Source of the DNA: Segatella copri
GTDB lineage: Bacteria > Bacteroidota > Bacteroidia > Bacteroidales > Bacteroidaceae
Reading direction: 5' to 3'
Length of the DNA: 64,000 nt
NCBI RefSeq assembly: GCF_002224675.1
Contig: NZ_NMPZ01000021.1
Coordinates: forward strand, 1 to 64,000
Of this stretch, positions 45,222 through 54,857 are shown in pieces (within the stretch, counting starts at the first letter, position 1; every line of letters begins with the position of its first letter). The translations under genes and the position numbers were made by a program. The notes beneath the pieces were generated by a model, which was not told the origin of the DNA, searched no databases, and saw nothing but the letters and a program-made list of their open reading frames with translations.

Positions 45222-45256
45222 AAAAGCGATGGATTGCAGAAATCCATCGCTTTTTC
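45222..45256 (+). terminator. intrinsic terminator after fcl
   Basis: Perfect stem AAAAGCGATGGATT / AATCCATCGCTTTT with a 5-base loop and a T-run. It can also serve the opposite strand after the tRNA. Confidence 0.9.
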
Positions 45257-45351
45257 GTTTTGTATTATCTGTGGATAATATAAAAACAAAAAATCCGATT
45301 CTCATAATGAAAACCGGATCTTTATATCTTTGAGTTATTTTTTGGGAAAAG

Positions 45352-45433
45352 TGGGTAGTGATGGATTCGAACCACCGAAGGCATAGCCAGCAGATTTACA
45401 GTCTGCCCCATTTGGCCACTCTGGTAACTACCC
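45352..45433 (-). tRNA. tRNA-Tyr (GTA)
   Basis: The minus strand folds into a class II tRNA: acceptor GGGTAGT / ACTACCC, anticodon stem-loop CAGACTGTAAATCTG with GTA, a long variable arm and T-arm GGTTCGAATCC. Length is 82 bases, with no encoded CCA. Confidence 0.95.
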
Positions 45434-45732
45434 AAAAGCTTTTGATTTGCGAACTTTCTTTATTTGATAAAAGCTTTGTTCTTAAAAGCGAGTGCAAAGG
45501 TAGTGCTTTTTTTTCATTCCACCAAATTTTTCTGCATCTTTTTTCACTTTTTTCTCAAAAAACTTCATTTTCCCCCTAAAAAGAAGGCTTTTGCCCTTTC
45601 AGGGCGTCATGTTGACTGCTATTATACCCAGGGTGTTGCTCTGGGCTAAGAGCTTCTGCCCTTTACCTTTCCCTTCGGCCGGTGACCGTTGGTTCAGGGC
45701 GTGAGAGGTATGAGCTTTTATCCTTTTACTTT
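45434..45732. other. region with palindromic repeat
   Basis: No gene. It contains a GC-rich repeat (45585-45680) related in inverse orientation to 51830-51935: GCCCTTTCAGGGCG, then CCCAGGGTGTTGCTCTGGGC and GCCCTTT. Confidence 0.6.
45585..45680 (-). repeat. dispersed GC-rich palindromic repeat, copy 1
   Basis: On the minus strand it reads AAGGGCAGAAGCTCTTAGCC, then CAACACCCTGGGT and GCCCTGAAAGGGCAAAAGC. It shares this order with 51830-51935. Non-coding. Confidence 0.7.
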
Positions 45733-47100
45733 TTACCCTTTAACTTTTATAATGTGGTGTCTGCGATGCTTTCTCGACAATCTTCTGTGCTTGTAGTGCT
45801 CGATTTTCTTGATAGAAACGAAGACGGTTAAGCCCAAGACCACTGCAAGAAGGAAAATCACAATGCCACCACCCAGGTTGTCACCCTTTACTTTCGACCA
45901 CATATCCAGAACTTCCGGAGTATGATCACCGGCATCATGAATCATCGCACATCTTGCCACTACCGTGCTGTCAGGATACATAATCGGGTTGAGATGCGCC
46001 TTTCTGCCTTCCTCTCCGAAGAAATAAGCCAGATTCACAGTCTCAGGATAAGCCTCCTTGTCGCTCATTGCTTCGAAGACCTTCTTGCCCGCTATACTGC
46101 TCACATATCCCGTGGTTTCCATATTGGCGAGAGCCACATCCTCTCGGCAGAGATAGTTGATGAAGTAGGAAGCAGCCTTCTGATTGCGGGAATACTTCGG
46201 AATCACCCATCCATCGAACCATACGTTGCTTCCCTCCTTAGGAACTTCGTATCCCAGATCTACGCCCACTTTCCCGGCTTCTTCTATCGCCCAGACCGCA
46301 TCACCGCTCCAGGTCATATTTAGATAAGCCTTGCCTTTGGTCATCGTCTCCTTGCCGAAATCAGCCTCCCATCCCTCGATGCTCGGTTTCAGCGCCTTCA
46401 GCTGTTTCTCTACGATGGCAACGGCTTTTGGCGAATAATCGTTCATCAGTTCCGGAACGGTCACCTTGCCGGCAGCCAGTTCCTTGCGGTGCTCCCAGAT
46501 CAGGGCGGTGCCGTAAGAATCGCGGTAGGAATCCTTCATCAGGAGCTTGCCACGATATCTGGGACTCCACAGCGTGCCCCAGGTCTGCGCATCTTTTATA
46601 GGTACGTGTACCTTATTATATAAGATACCACAGGTTCCCCACATATACGGAACGGCATAATTGTGGGCGATTCTGCCATGATTCGAGGTTGCATCAATCT
46701 GCTTCACGATGTATGGCGACACGTTTTTGAGATAGTTTGGCGTCTTGCCGAAAGCGGTGTCGATAGGCAGCAGAAGGTCTTTGCGAAGCATTCGCTCGAT
46801 GATGTATTCTGATGGGCACACCACATCATAATCTTCGTGACCACGCTCAATCTTGGTGAGCATCACTTCATTGATGTCGAAGGTCTGGTAGATGACGCGG
46901 ATCTTCTTGCCCGTCTGCTCCTCATACCATTTCGGAAATTCAGCAAGAATATCCTCATCGATGTAATCTCCCCAGTTGTAAACCTTCAGAATCTCCTCTC
47001 TGTTCTCCTTATTGTAACAGGAAGAGAGCGGCAGAATCATCAGCAGGCTCAGGAAGAGAAAAGCAATTGTCTTAACTCCTAAAAATATCTTGTTCTTCAT
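45733..47100 (-). CDS. potD: spermidine/putrescine-binding protein with C-terminal anchor
   Basis: This 455-aa lipoprotein (LPLSSCYNK) is a PotD-type polyamine-binding protein: LKVYNWGDYIDEDIL, DVVCPSEYIIERM and PYMWGTCGILYNK are characteristic. After the binding domain it has a C-terminal membrane span (about 405-425, GGIVIFLLAVVLGLTVFV) and a basic tail. Ordinary PotD lacks this anchor. It is last in the potABCD operon, 2 bases after potC. Confidence 0.9.
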   Translation of the reverse strand: MKNKIFLGVKTIAFLFLSLLMILPLSSCYNKENREEILKVYNWGDYIDEDILAEFPKWYEEQTGKKIRVIYQTFDINEVMLTKIERGHEDYDVVCPSEYIIERMLRKDLLLPIDTAFGKTPNYLKNVSPYIVKQIDATSNHGRIAHNYAVPYMWGTCGILYNKVHVPIKDAQTWGTLWSPRYRGKLLMKDSYRDSYGTALIWEHRKELAAGKVTVPELMNDYSPKAVAIVEKQLKALKPSIEGWEADFGKETMTKGKAYLNMTWSGDAVWAIEEAGKVGVDLGYEVPKEGSNVWFDGWVIPKYSRNQKAASYFINYLCREDVALANMETTGYVSSIAGKKVFEAMSDKEAYPETVNLAYFFGEEGRKAHLNPIMYPDSTVVARCAMIHDAGDHTPEVLDMWSKVKGDNLGGGIVIFLLAVVLGLTVFVSIKKIEHYKHRRLSRKHRRHHIIKVKG

Positions 47101-47102
47101 TC

Positions 47103-47924
47103 TTATTTCTTCTTGTTTTTATCCGAACGACGATTGATGATAATCAGCATCACGAGCACCAATACGAAGATGATCGTACTCAGCGGACGAAGTTCCGGCG
47201 TCAAGCCTCCCTTTCTGGCATCGGCATAGATGAAGGTGGAGAGTGTTTCCAATCCCTCGTTTCCGATGGTGAAGATGGTGACGGCGAAATCGTCGATACT
47301 CATCGTGATGGCGAGCATGAAGCCCGAAATCATACCGGGCAGAATCTCCGGAATAATCACCTTGCGCAATGCCTGCATCGGAGAAGCACCCAGGTCGAGT
47401 GCCGCTTCATAGAGGTTCGGGTTCATCTGCTTCAGTCTAGGCATCACACTCAGGATGACGTAGGGCAGACAGAAGGTGATGTGAGAGAGAACCACCGTGG
47501 TGTAGCCCTGCGGAATGCCCAACGTGATGAAGAGCAGGAAGAGCGAAATACCGATGATGATGTCGCCGTTCAGAATCGGGATATTGTTGACGAACTGGAT
47601 GGCATTTCTCGCATACCGGTTTCTCAGATTGTAGATTCCGATGGCGGTGAGGGTTCCGAAAATCGTAGATACGGTGGCGGTGATCAGTGCTATGGTAATC
47701 GTATTGATGAGTGCCGCCGTGAGTGAGTGGTGGGTACCTTCTACGAAGAGATTCTTGTAAAGTTGCAGCGAGAAGCCCGTCCAGTTGCCCATGACCCTGG
47801 CCTCGGTAAACGAGAAGATGACGATGATGAGGATAGGGGAGTAGAGCAGCAGCAGGAGCAGCCACAGATAACCCTGACAGAATATCTTCTTCATCATATC
47901 CCTGGTAAATAGTGATTTCATCAT
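47103..47924 (-). CDS. potC: polyamine ABC transporter permease PotC
   Basis: This 273-aa permease has six spans and the permease EAA-type loop EAALDLGASPMQALRKVIIP (about 180-200). It overlaps potB by 4 bases. Together with PotB it forms the inner-membrane channel. Confidence 0.9.
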   Translation of the reverse strand: MMKSLFTRDMMKKIFCQGYLWLLLLLLYSPILIIVIFSFTEARVMGNWTGFSLQLYKNLFVEGTHHSLTAALINTITIALITATVSTIFGTLTAIGIYNLRNRYARNAIQFVNNIPILNGDIIIGISLFLLFITLGIPQGYTTVVLSHITFCLPYVILSVMPRLKQMNPNLYEAALDLGASPMQALRKVIIPEILPGMISGFMLAITMSIDDFAVTIFTIGNEGLETLSTFIYADARKGGLTPELRPLSTIIFVLVLVMLIIINRRSDKNKKK

Positions 47925-48787
47925 CTGATACCTCCTTCCTGTTTACTGCCGTCGCCTGCGATGAGGGTAGAGGCACCGATGAGGAAGAGCATGATGAGCG
48001 AGAGTGCTGCACCATAGTTCCACATCGAATTGTTGATGTTCTCCTGGATGGTGGTACCGAAGAGCTTGATGTTGTTCATCGTGAGCAGCTCTGAGATGGC
48101 GAAGGTTGAGATGGTTGGCATGAACACCATCAGGATTCCGCTTGCCACGCCCGGCATCGACAGGGGCAGTATCACCTTATAGAACTGTTGCCAAGGCGAT
48201 GCGCCCAGGTCTTCGGCTGCCTCGATATAACTGCGGTCCATCTTCTGGAGGGTGTTGTAGATTGGATAGATCATGAAGGGGATGAAGTTGTAAACCATAC
48301 CAAACAGGAGTGCGCCCTCGCCCAGCGGAAGGTCGGCAAAGTCGAACAGTGCCACGGTGGCGAGTGTTCTTACCAGGATGTTCACCCACATAGGCAGGAT
48401 GAAGAGCATTACGATGGTGTTGGCATACTTCATCTTGGTCTGTGTGAGGATATACGCTGCCGGATAGCCCAGCAGGATACAGAGCAGGGTGTTGAGAAAG
48501 GCGATTCCGATGGAATACACAAAGGTATTGATGGCTTCGGGATGCGCCAGGAATTTCTGGAAATTATAGAGCGTGATGTGACCATACTCATCGGTGAATG
48601 CGAAGAACACGATGAGCAGCAAGGGGAGCACCACGAAAATTGCCGCGAAGATGGCGTACGGAATCGACCAACTCTGTCGCGAAGAGATAAACTTAATGAG
48701 TTTCAATTTCTGATCTACAATTTTTTTATTTAAAAAGTAATATTCTCTCGAGGAATGGTGATTGCTACGTGGTCGCCCAGATCCCAT
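47921..48787 (-). CDS. potB: polyamine ABC transporter permease PotB
   Basis: This permease has six spans and the loop [20 protein letters not shown]. The only in-frame ATG (48787) overlaps the end of potA by 58 bases; a TTG at 48706 would avoid the overlap and give a family-like N-terminus (about 261 aa). I favour the later start but give the longest frame. Confidence 0.88.
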   Translation of the reverse strand: MGSGRPRSNHHSSREYYFLNKKIVDQKLKLIKFISSRQSWSIPYAIFAAIFVVLPLLLIVFFAFTDEYGHITLYNFQKFLAHPEAINTFVYSIGIAFLNTLLCILLGYPAAYILTQTKMKYANTIVMLFILPMWVNILVRTLATVALFDFADLPLGEGALLFGMVYNFIPFMIYPIYNTLQKMDRSYIEAAEDLGASPWQQFYKVILPLSMPGVASGILMVFMPTISTFAISELLTMNNIKLFGTTIQENINNSMWNYGAALSLIMLFLIGASTLIAGDGSKQEGGIR

Positions 48788-50130
48788 ACATCCTGTGTAT
48801 CCACATAGAGCTTCTCGCCCCAGTCGGTGTCGATGGTCAGGTGATAGTGGTCGCCCTTGTAAAGGATGAAGCTGATGTCGCCCGTAAAGGTTCCTTCGCT
48901 CTCGTTGTCGAAGAGTTCGATCTTTCCGAAATCCACGTTGACATTGATCACTTCCTTGCCGTCTTCATCGGTATGAATCAGATTCTTCTTATCCTCCGGA
49001 ATTTCTATCTGGTATTCGCAGCCCAGGAACTCGATGGTGTCGTCGCCATTCACCTTTGCTTCGAAGGTATTGGTGGTGCGCTCCTTCTTCATAATGTGGA
49101 TGTTGTCGGGAATCACGCTCATACCGATGGTCTGTCCCACCTCGAAATGCTTGTAGTTCTGAATCAGAAATTCGCAACCCTTGTCGCTTTCGGCAAGCAT
49201 CTCGTAGTGTACGCCCTTGAAGATGGATGAGGTAATCTTGCCGACAAACTGGGCGTGCTCTGTGTCGGTGCTCACCTCGATGTCTTCCGGTCTGATCACT
49301 ACATCTACCTCCTGGTTGCATCCGAATCCCTTATCCACACAAGGAATCTCCGATCCGGCAACCTTTACCAGACAGTCGTGGATCATCGTTCCGCAGAGGA
49401 TGTTGCTCTCTCCGATGAAATCTGCCACAAACGAATTGGCTGGCTCGTTGTAGATATCGGTAGGCGTTCCTATCTGTTGGATTTCTCCCTCGCTCATCAC
49501 CACGATGGTGTCGCTCAGGGTCAATGCTTCTTCCTGGTCGTGGGTAACATATACGAAGGTGATTCCCAGACGGTCGTGCATCTCCTTCAACTCCAGCTGC
49601 ATGTCTTTTCTCATCTTGAGGTCGAGTGCAGCCAGCGGTTCGTCGAGTAGGAGTACTTCCGGCTCGTTGACGATGGCACGGGCGATGGCGATTCGCTGCT
49701 GCTGTCCACCCGAAAGCGAGTTCACATCGCGGTATTCGTAATCACTCATGTTCACCATTTTCAGGGCACGCTTCACCTTAGGCATAATCTGATCCTTCGG
49801 CGTGTCCTTGAGTTTCAAGCCGAAAGCGATGTTGTCAAATACATTGAGGTGAGGGAACAGGGCGTATTTCTGGAACACCGTGTTCACGTTTCGTTTGTAG
49901 GGTGGCAGGTTGGTAATGTCGTTGCCGCTGATGGTTATCACGCCTTCTGTGGCTGTTTCGAATCCTGCCAAGAGTCTCAGAAGAGTAGTTTTTCCGCATC
50001 CCGAAGGACCGAGAATGGTCATGAATTCACCCTTTCTCACAAAGAGATTAATGTTGTTGAGGGCTGTTTTCTCGCCGAATCTTTTCGACACATTTTGTAT
50101 GTCAATGATGTGCTGTGCAGTCTTGTTCAT
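48730..50130 (-). CDS. potA: polyamine ABC transporter ATPase PotA
   Basis: This 466-aa ATPase has Walker [15 protein letters not shown] (about 40), signature LSGGQQQR (about 138) and Walker [12 protein letters not shown] (about 160), followed by a regulatory C-terminal domain that is longer than in the 370-380-aa enterobacterial protein. The start is taken at 50130 (MNKTAQHI), because the frame above begins with a TTG inside the promoter. Confidence 0.92.
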   Translation of the reverse strand: MNKTAQHIIDIQNVSKRFGEKTALNNINLFVRKGEFMTILGPSGCGKTTLLRLLAGFETATEGVITISGNDITNLPPYKRNVNTVFQKYALFPHLNVFDNIAFGLKLKDTPKDQIMPKVKRALKMVNMSDYEYRDVNSLSGGQQQRIAIARAIVNEPEVLLLDEPLAALDLKMRKDMQLELKEMHDRLGITFVYVTHDQEEALTLSDTIVVMSEGEIQQIGTPTDIYNEPANSFVADFIGESNILCGTMIHDCLVKVAGSEIPCVDKGFGCNQEVDVVIRPEDIEVSTDTEHAQFVGKITSSIFKGVHYEMLAESDKGCEFLIQNYKHFEVGQTIGMSVIPDNIHIMKKERTTNTFEAKVNGDDTIEFLGCEYQIEIPEDKKNLIHTDEDGKEVINVNVDFGKIELFDNESEGTFTGDISFILYKGDHYHLTIDTDWGEKLYVDTQDVWDLGDHVAITIPRENITF

Positions 50131-50151
50131 TTTATCGTTTAAATTTGGCTG

Positions 50152-50159
50152 CAAAGTTA
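50152..50159 (-). promoter_or_regulatory. -7 box for potABCD
   Basis: The minus strand reads TAACTTTG, 21 bases upstream of the potA ATG. This decides the potA start. Confidence 0.55.
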
Positions 50160-50536
50160 CTCATTTTCGACAAGAAAATGCTATAAAAATACAAAAAAAT
50201 AGTCTCTGCAAGTTACAATCGCATTGCAGAGGCTAAAAAAGTTTGATATGGAGATACAAAAGTCTAAACTTCTGCATATTTATTCGTAATATATGCAAGA
50301 TGGGCTGCGTTGTTATGCAGGGAATGTGCCTCGCTCATCATATTGAGGAGCATGGTAAGCTGTTCTATGCTTCTGTCGAAGTCATAGTTCTTCCATCTTG
50401 TCTTGAAGAAGAAACTCTTAGGAATGGCCAGATAGCTTTCAGCGCTCTTCCAGAAGAGTACTGAGTCTGTATTTGTGTTAATATGCTGGCAGTGAAACAA
50501 AATGAAACAATTTGAACCAGTTTTTCGTGATTTATT
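50160..50536. other. potA-sprT intergenic region
   Basis: No firm gene. A minus-strand frame at 50264-50500 (78 aa, with a helical segment SIEQLTMLLNMMSEAHSLHN) reads like genuine protein and may be a relic or a small gene. It has no clear promoter. Confidence 0.3.
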
Positions 50537-50567
50537 TTTGTTTTATGAGCAAAATGCTGTACCTTTG
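50537..50567 (+). promoter_or_regulatory. promoter of sprT-like gene
   Basis: TTTG at 50537-50540 and TACCTTTG at 50560-50567, spacer 19. The start codon at 50573 lies at the expected start site of transcription, so the mRNA may be leaderless. Confidence 0.65.
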
Positions 50568-50572
50568 CCGCC

Positions 50573-51238
50573 ATGATTGTAACAGTAGAATGGATGGAAG
50601 AGTGGTTTCGGCGTTTCGACCACGACTACTTCGGCGGCAAACTGCCCGTTCCGGAGTTGGGGCTGACCCGTGCCAAGACCCGTTTGGGACAGCTTGCCTA
50701 CAAGCGTGCCACCCGATGGGGGCGCACCAAACTCTATGATTTCAAGCTTTCCATGAGTACGTATTACGATATGACCGACCGGCAGGCAAAGAGCGTCCTG
50801 CTCCACGAGATGATTCACTACATCATCGGCTTTACCGGTTTGAAGGATACGGCTCCTCACGGCATCGTGTTCAGGGGGATGATGGATAATCTGAACAGGA
50901 AATACGGTTGGGATATCCGGGTGATGACTTCTACCAAGGGCTGGAAGGTGAGTGAGCGGGTTGAGGAGAGGCAGAAGGCGAAGGGACCGCAAACCTATCT
51001 GATGCTTGCCATCGAAATGCAGGATGGCAAGCATTATCTTTCGCGTGTGAATCCCAGCTTTGCCCGCCGCATCGAATCGAAACTGGCTCTGGTTCGCGAG
51101 CTCCGTTCTCATCGCTGGTACACCACCCAGGAGTCTTATTTTGAGGATTATCCGCAGGTGAGAAGTCTTCGGGGCAGACGAATCTCGAAATCCGATTTCG
51201 AAAAGCTTCGGAATGTGTTGACTCCATTCGAAATGTAA
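50573..51238 (+). CDS. SprT-like zinc metalloprotease-fold protein
   Basis: This 221-aa protein has the SprT-like HExxH motif in LLHEMIHYIIG (about 80-90) and the preceding FGGKLPVPELGLTRAKTRLG segment typical of the family. SprT/Spartan-like proteins process DNA-linked proteins in other organisms; the role of bacterial members is unclear. It lacks signal peptide and zinc-ribbon cysteines at the end. Confidence 0.8.
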   Translation: MIVTVEWMEEWFRRFDHDYFGGKLPVPELGLTRAKTRLGQLAYKRATRWGRTKLYDFKLSMSTYYDMTDRQAKSVLLHEMIHYIIGFTGLKDTAPHGIVFRGMMDNLNRKYGWDIRVMTSTKGWKVSERVEERQKAKGPQTYLMLAIEMQDGKHYLSRVNPSFARRIESKLALVRELRSHRWYTTQESYFEDYPQVRSLRGRRISKSDFEKLRNVLTPFEM

Positions 51239-51303
51239 GTCCTGCGATGTATGATTGATAAAATGTATTGTATATAATGAATTAGAAAAAATAGAGATAT
51301 CGT

Positions 51304-51807
51304 ATGAAAAGAATGATTACCATTGCCTTCATGATGACGGTTGTCGTGATGATGGCGCATGCTCAGGGAGCATTGAAGAGAGTGTATAATGAGACTATCG
51401 ACCCGATGACTCAGATAGACGAGGGATTGCAGAAGGCGAAGGCTGAGGGCAAGTTCGTGATTTGTCAGGTGGGTGGCAACTGGTGCCCATGGTGCCTGCG
51501 CTTTGCCGATTTCGTAGAGAAGGATACGGCGGTGAACAAGGCGGTGAACGATAACTTCGTGTATCTTCACGTGAATTACAATCCTCGCAAGAAGGAAGGC
51601 GATGCTTCTGTTGAGAAGGCTGCGCAGCTGATGAAGCGATTGAATTATCCTCAGCGTTTCGGTTTCCCAGTCTTCGTGGTTCTGGACGAGAATGGAAATG
51701 TACTCCATATCCAGGATTCCAGCTTCCTGGAGCAGGGCAAGGGCTACGATGAGCAGAAGACACTCCGATTCCTGAAGAACTGGACTCCTAAAGCGGTGAA
51801 GCAGTAA
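51304..51807 (+). CDS. periplasmic thioredoxin-like protein
   Basis: This 167-aa protein has a signal peptide (MMAHAQG) and a thioredoxin fold with the active-site motif NWCPWCLRF (about 60-68) and cis-proline segment FPVFVVLDENG. It probably reduces or oxidises disulfides in the cell envelope. It follows the sprT-like gene by 65 bases. Confidence 0.82.
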   Translation: MKRMITIAFMMTVVVMMAHAQGALKRVYNETIDPMTQIDEGLQKAKAEGKFVICQVGGNWCPWCLRFADFVEKDTAVNKAVNDNFVYLHVNYNPRKKEGDASVEKAAQLMKRLNYPQRFGFPVFVVLDENGNVLHIQDSSFLEQGKGYDEQKTLRFLKNWTPKAVKQ

Positions 51808-51829
51808 GGTTTGCATGTAACTTTTATAC

Positions 51830-51935
51830 GCCCTGTTTGCTGCAAAACGTCCTGAAAGGGCAGAAGCTCCTAGCCCAGGGTAACACCCTGGGTTTTTGTA
51901 GATGCAAGCCTGTCGCCCTGTAAGGGTAAAAGCTT
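51830..51935 (+). repeat. dispersed GC-rich palindromic repeat, copy 2
   Basis: It reads CCTGAAAGGGCAGAAGCTCC, then TAGCCCAGGG and CACCCTGGG (a palindrome), and a further GCCCTGTAAGGG. Matches the inverse copy at 45585-45680. Confidence 0.7.
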
Positions 51936-51942
51936 TATAAAA

Positions 51943-51986
51943 GAAAAAAGCGTCCTCCTGATTTTTTTGGGGGACGCTTTTTTCTT
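51943..51986. terminator. bidirectional terminator
   Basis: Stem GAAAAAAGCGTCCTCC / GGGGGACGCTTTTTTC with a T-rich loop lies between the converging thioredoxin and dcp genes and has A/T-runs on both sides. Confidence 0.85.
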
Positions 51987-52001
51987 ATATGATTTTCTTT
52001 C

Positions 52002-54140
52002 TTACAATCCTCTTGCCTTCAGGAAACCAGAGGCATCTGGCTCTTTCATACCCGTGAAATCGGTGAACATTTCCATCTGATCCTTGGTGTTACCACGGCT
52101 CAGGACCTTGTCACGGAAAGCCTGACCGATGGCTGGATCCAAGGCACCATGCTTGGCAAAGTAATCGGCTACATTTACGGCGAGCACCTCTGTCCAGAGA
52201 TAGCTGTAGTAACCGGCAGCATAACCGCCACCCCATACGTGATTGAAATAGGTGGTAGAGTAGCGAGGAGGAATCTGGGAATTGAGCAGGCCCACATTAT
52301 TGAGGGCTTCCTTCTCGAAGGCACCTGCCATATATGGAGATGGAATCTCATCTGGCGTCAACTCGTGCCAAGCCAGATCAAGGCAGGTAGCTGCCAGGTT
52401 CTCACCCAAAGCATAGGCTGGCTGGAAGTTGATGCTCTTCAGCATGCGCTCCTTCAAGTCTGCTGGCATCGCTGCACCGGTTTCTGTGTGACGGGCGTAG
52501 TGATCGAAGATTTCTGGGATGCTGGCAAATGACTCGTTAAACTGTGATGGCATTTCCACGAAGTCGCGGGCTACAGCTGTACTTGAAAGGGTATTGTAAC
52601 CGCACTTTGACAACATGCCGTGGAGAGCGTGACCGAACTCATGGAACATGGTGCAAACCTCATCCCATGTAATCAGGGTAGGCTGCCCCTCAGGAGCCTT
52701 GGCATTGTTGCATACATTATAGATAATAGGCAACTGTCCCCACTTGTCGCTCTGCTTGGCGAAGGCACTCATCCAGGCACCTCCACGCTTGGTAGGGCGA
52801 CGGAAGTAGTCGCTGTAGAAGAGGGCGATAGGCTTGCCGCTCTTGTCGCTTACCTCGAATACCTTCATGTCCGGGTGATAGGTAGGAATATCCTTGCGCT
52901 GTTTGAAGTTCAGACCATATACGCGATGAGCAGCATAGAATACACCATTTATCTGAACGCTATCCACATTGAAGTAAGGCTTGATTTCATCGTCAGAGAT
53001 ATTGAGCATCTCCTTCTTCATCTTGGCAGAATAGTAGAAGCGGTCGTATGGCTGGAGCTTGAAGTCCTTGCCCTCGCTCTTCTGTGCGTAAGCTTCGATT
53101 TCGCGGGTCTCGGCATCTGCCTTAGGAGCGTATTCCTTGATGAGGCTCTGCAGAAAGTTGTTTACGTTCTTGGCAGTCTTTGCCATCGTCTTCTCCAGTG
53201 AATAGTCTGCATAGGTGCTGTAGCCCATCAACTGTCCCTTCTCGGCACGGAGCTTGGCAATCTCGGTTACGATAGGGAAGGTGTTGAACTTAGGGTCGGT
53301 ACCGTCGGCACGGTGGATGCTTGCCATGTAAACCTTGCGGCGGAGCTCACGGTTCTGGAGATTGGTGAGGATAGCCTGCTGGGTAGTGTTCACGATGACA
53401 ATGCAGTATGGAGCCTTGTTGCCCAGGCTTTCTGCGTCTTTCTTGCACTGTGCGATGTCGGCGTCGCTGAGTCCGGCAAGTTCTTCCTTGCTGTTCACCC
53501 AAACCACGGCGTTGTTGGTAGCTGCAGGAAGAAGATTGCCAAACTGCTCCTGGAGGTCTGAGATGCGTGTGTTGATCTGCTTCATGCGCTCCATTTTCTC
53601 TGGAGAGAGCAGGGCACCTGAGCGGACGAAGCCTTTGTAGATGACTTCGGTGAGTCGCTTGTCCTCGCCCTTGAGCTTGCTGTACTCATGGTCGTAAACA
53701 TATTTAATACGTTCGAAGAGTTTCTGGTTGAATGAAATCTCGTTGTCGAGGTCGGTGAGCAAAGGCATCACCTTCTTCTGGGCCTCTGCGATTCCAGGAG
53801 TCTTGTGTGCGCTGGTAAGACCGAAGAATACATTGGAAACACGATCCAGCAACATACCGCTGTTCTCGTAAGCGAGGATGGTGTTCTGGAAGGTTGGCTT
53901 CTTCTTGTTGCTGATAATCTTCTGGATGTTGGCACGCTGCTCCTTGATGCCAGCTTCGAAGGCTGGGAGATAGTCGCTCTCCTGAATCTTGCTGAAATCA
54001 GGAGCGCCGAAAGGAAGGCTGCTCTTTACCAGGAGAGGGTTCTGACGCTTGCCGCCTGCATTCTGGGCAAACGATGAGGTTGGCATCTGCAAGAGTGTTG
54101 CAGCCAAACCGAGGGTAAGAAATGTCTTGTTGAAATTCAT
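52002..54140 (-). CDS. dcp: peptidyl-dipeptidase (M3 family, Dcp)
   Basis: This 712-aa secreted metallopeptidase removes C-terminal dipeptides. It has a signal peptide (MPTSSFAQN) and the zinc motif MFHEFGHALHG (about 500-510), with a downstream glutamate in FNESFAS. Length and the starting LPFGAPDFSKIQESDYLPAF pattern match Dcp. It has its own promoter at 54228-54235. Confidence 0.92.
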   Translation of the reverse strand: MNFNKTFLTLGLAATLLQMPTSSFAQNAGGKRQNPLLVKSSLPFGAPDFSKIQESDYLPAFEAGIKEQRANIQKIISNKKKPTFQNTILAYENSGMLLDRVSNVFFGLTSAHKTPGIAEAQKKVMPLLTDLDNEISFNQKLFERIKYVYDHEYSKLKGEDKRLTEVIYKGFVRSGALLSPEKMERMKQINTRISDLQEQFGNLLPAATNNAVVWVNSKEELAGLSDADIAQCKKDAESLGNKAPYCIVIVNTTQQAILTNLQNRELRRKVYMASIHRADGTDPKFNTFPIVTEIAKLRAEKGQLMGYSTYADYSLEKTMAKTAKNVNNFLQSLIKEYAPKADAETREIEAYAQKSEGKDFKLQPYDRFYYSAKMKKEMLNISDDEIKPYFNVDSVQINGVFYAAHRVYGLNFKQRKDIPTYHPDMKVFEVSDKSGKPIALFYSDYFRRPTKRGGAWMSAFAKQSDKWGQLPIIYNVCNNAKAPEGQPTLITWDEVCTMFHEFGHALHGMLSKCGYNTLSSTAVARDFVEMPSQFNESFASIPEIFDHYARHTETGAAMPADLKERMLKSINFQPAYALGENLAATCLDLAWHELTPDEIPSPYMAGAFEKEALNNVGLLNSQIPPRYSTTYFNHVWGGGYAAGYYSYLWTEVLAVNVADYFAKHGALDPAIGQAFRDKVLSRGNTKDQMEMFTDFTGMKEPDASGFLKARGL

Positions 54141-54227
54141 TATTTGTTATTTTTAGTATTGATTTCCTCTTGTTTTTTGAAACTGGTGTTTTCGAAACTG
54201 CTGTTTCTTAAACGTTGTTTTCGAATG

Positions 54228-54235
54228 CAAAGGTA
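54228..54235 (-). promoter_or_regulatory. -7 box for dcp
   Basis: Minus strand TACCTTTG, 88 bases upstream of the dcp start. Confidence 0.5.
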
Positions 54236-54299
54236 CTAAGAATAATTGGATATCAGATTGTTTGCAGCTTGATTTAAGCTTTTTTATTTATTGGTGCAT

Positions 54300-54775
54300 T
54301 GCCACTTAATGTCACCTGATGCCACACAAAGGCAAATAGGATAACTGCTGCCAGCAAGTATCGTCGGTTATTATATGTAATAGGATAAGCGGTCGTAAGT
54401 AATAGGATAAGCGATTGAAAACAATATGAGAAGTTGTCGAAGTATATAATGGAAGTTGTTGGAAGATATAATGTCTGTTCTTGGAAACGATGCAGTTGTA
54501 AACCGCACAACAGCTGTTGTGCGCTTGCATATCAGCTGTTGTGCGGACGCACATCAGGTGTTGTGCACTCGTAATCCAGCTGTTGTAAGGTATCCGATAA
54601 GGTGATAAACTGATGGTTTCAATGAAGTGTATGGAATGAGCCATATTGTACTTATCTTTACAAGTTAAAAGCTTCGTAAAAATCCCTTAAGGAGATATTT
54701 TCAAACCCTTAAGGAAAAATATTTTTTTCCTTAAGGGAAAATACAAAAAACCTTAAGGGAAAATATAGAATCTCT
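54300..54775. repeat. 22-bp-periodic repeat tract
   Basis: Three sets of repeats share a 22-base period. AATAGGATAA starts at 54335, 54379 and 54401 (44, then 22). CAGCTGTTGTGCG-type units start at 54511, 54533, 54555 and 54577. CTTAAG palindromes lie at 54686, 54708, 54730 and 54752. Unit sequence differs among sets but spacing is constant. No gene is visible in the whole 54141-54857 region. Confidence 0.85.
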
Positions 54776-54857
54776 TCTTACCCCATTTTACGGGTGTTTG
54801 AGAAGTATTTTACTTGTTTGGAATAATATTTACATAGTTTCTTGGCAGATTGCCATC

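Noticed and set aside
54300..54775. CRISPR array
   Set aside because: The 22-bp units are contiguous or nearly so, vary among sets, lack separate spacers, and no cas gene is near.
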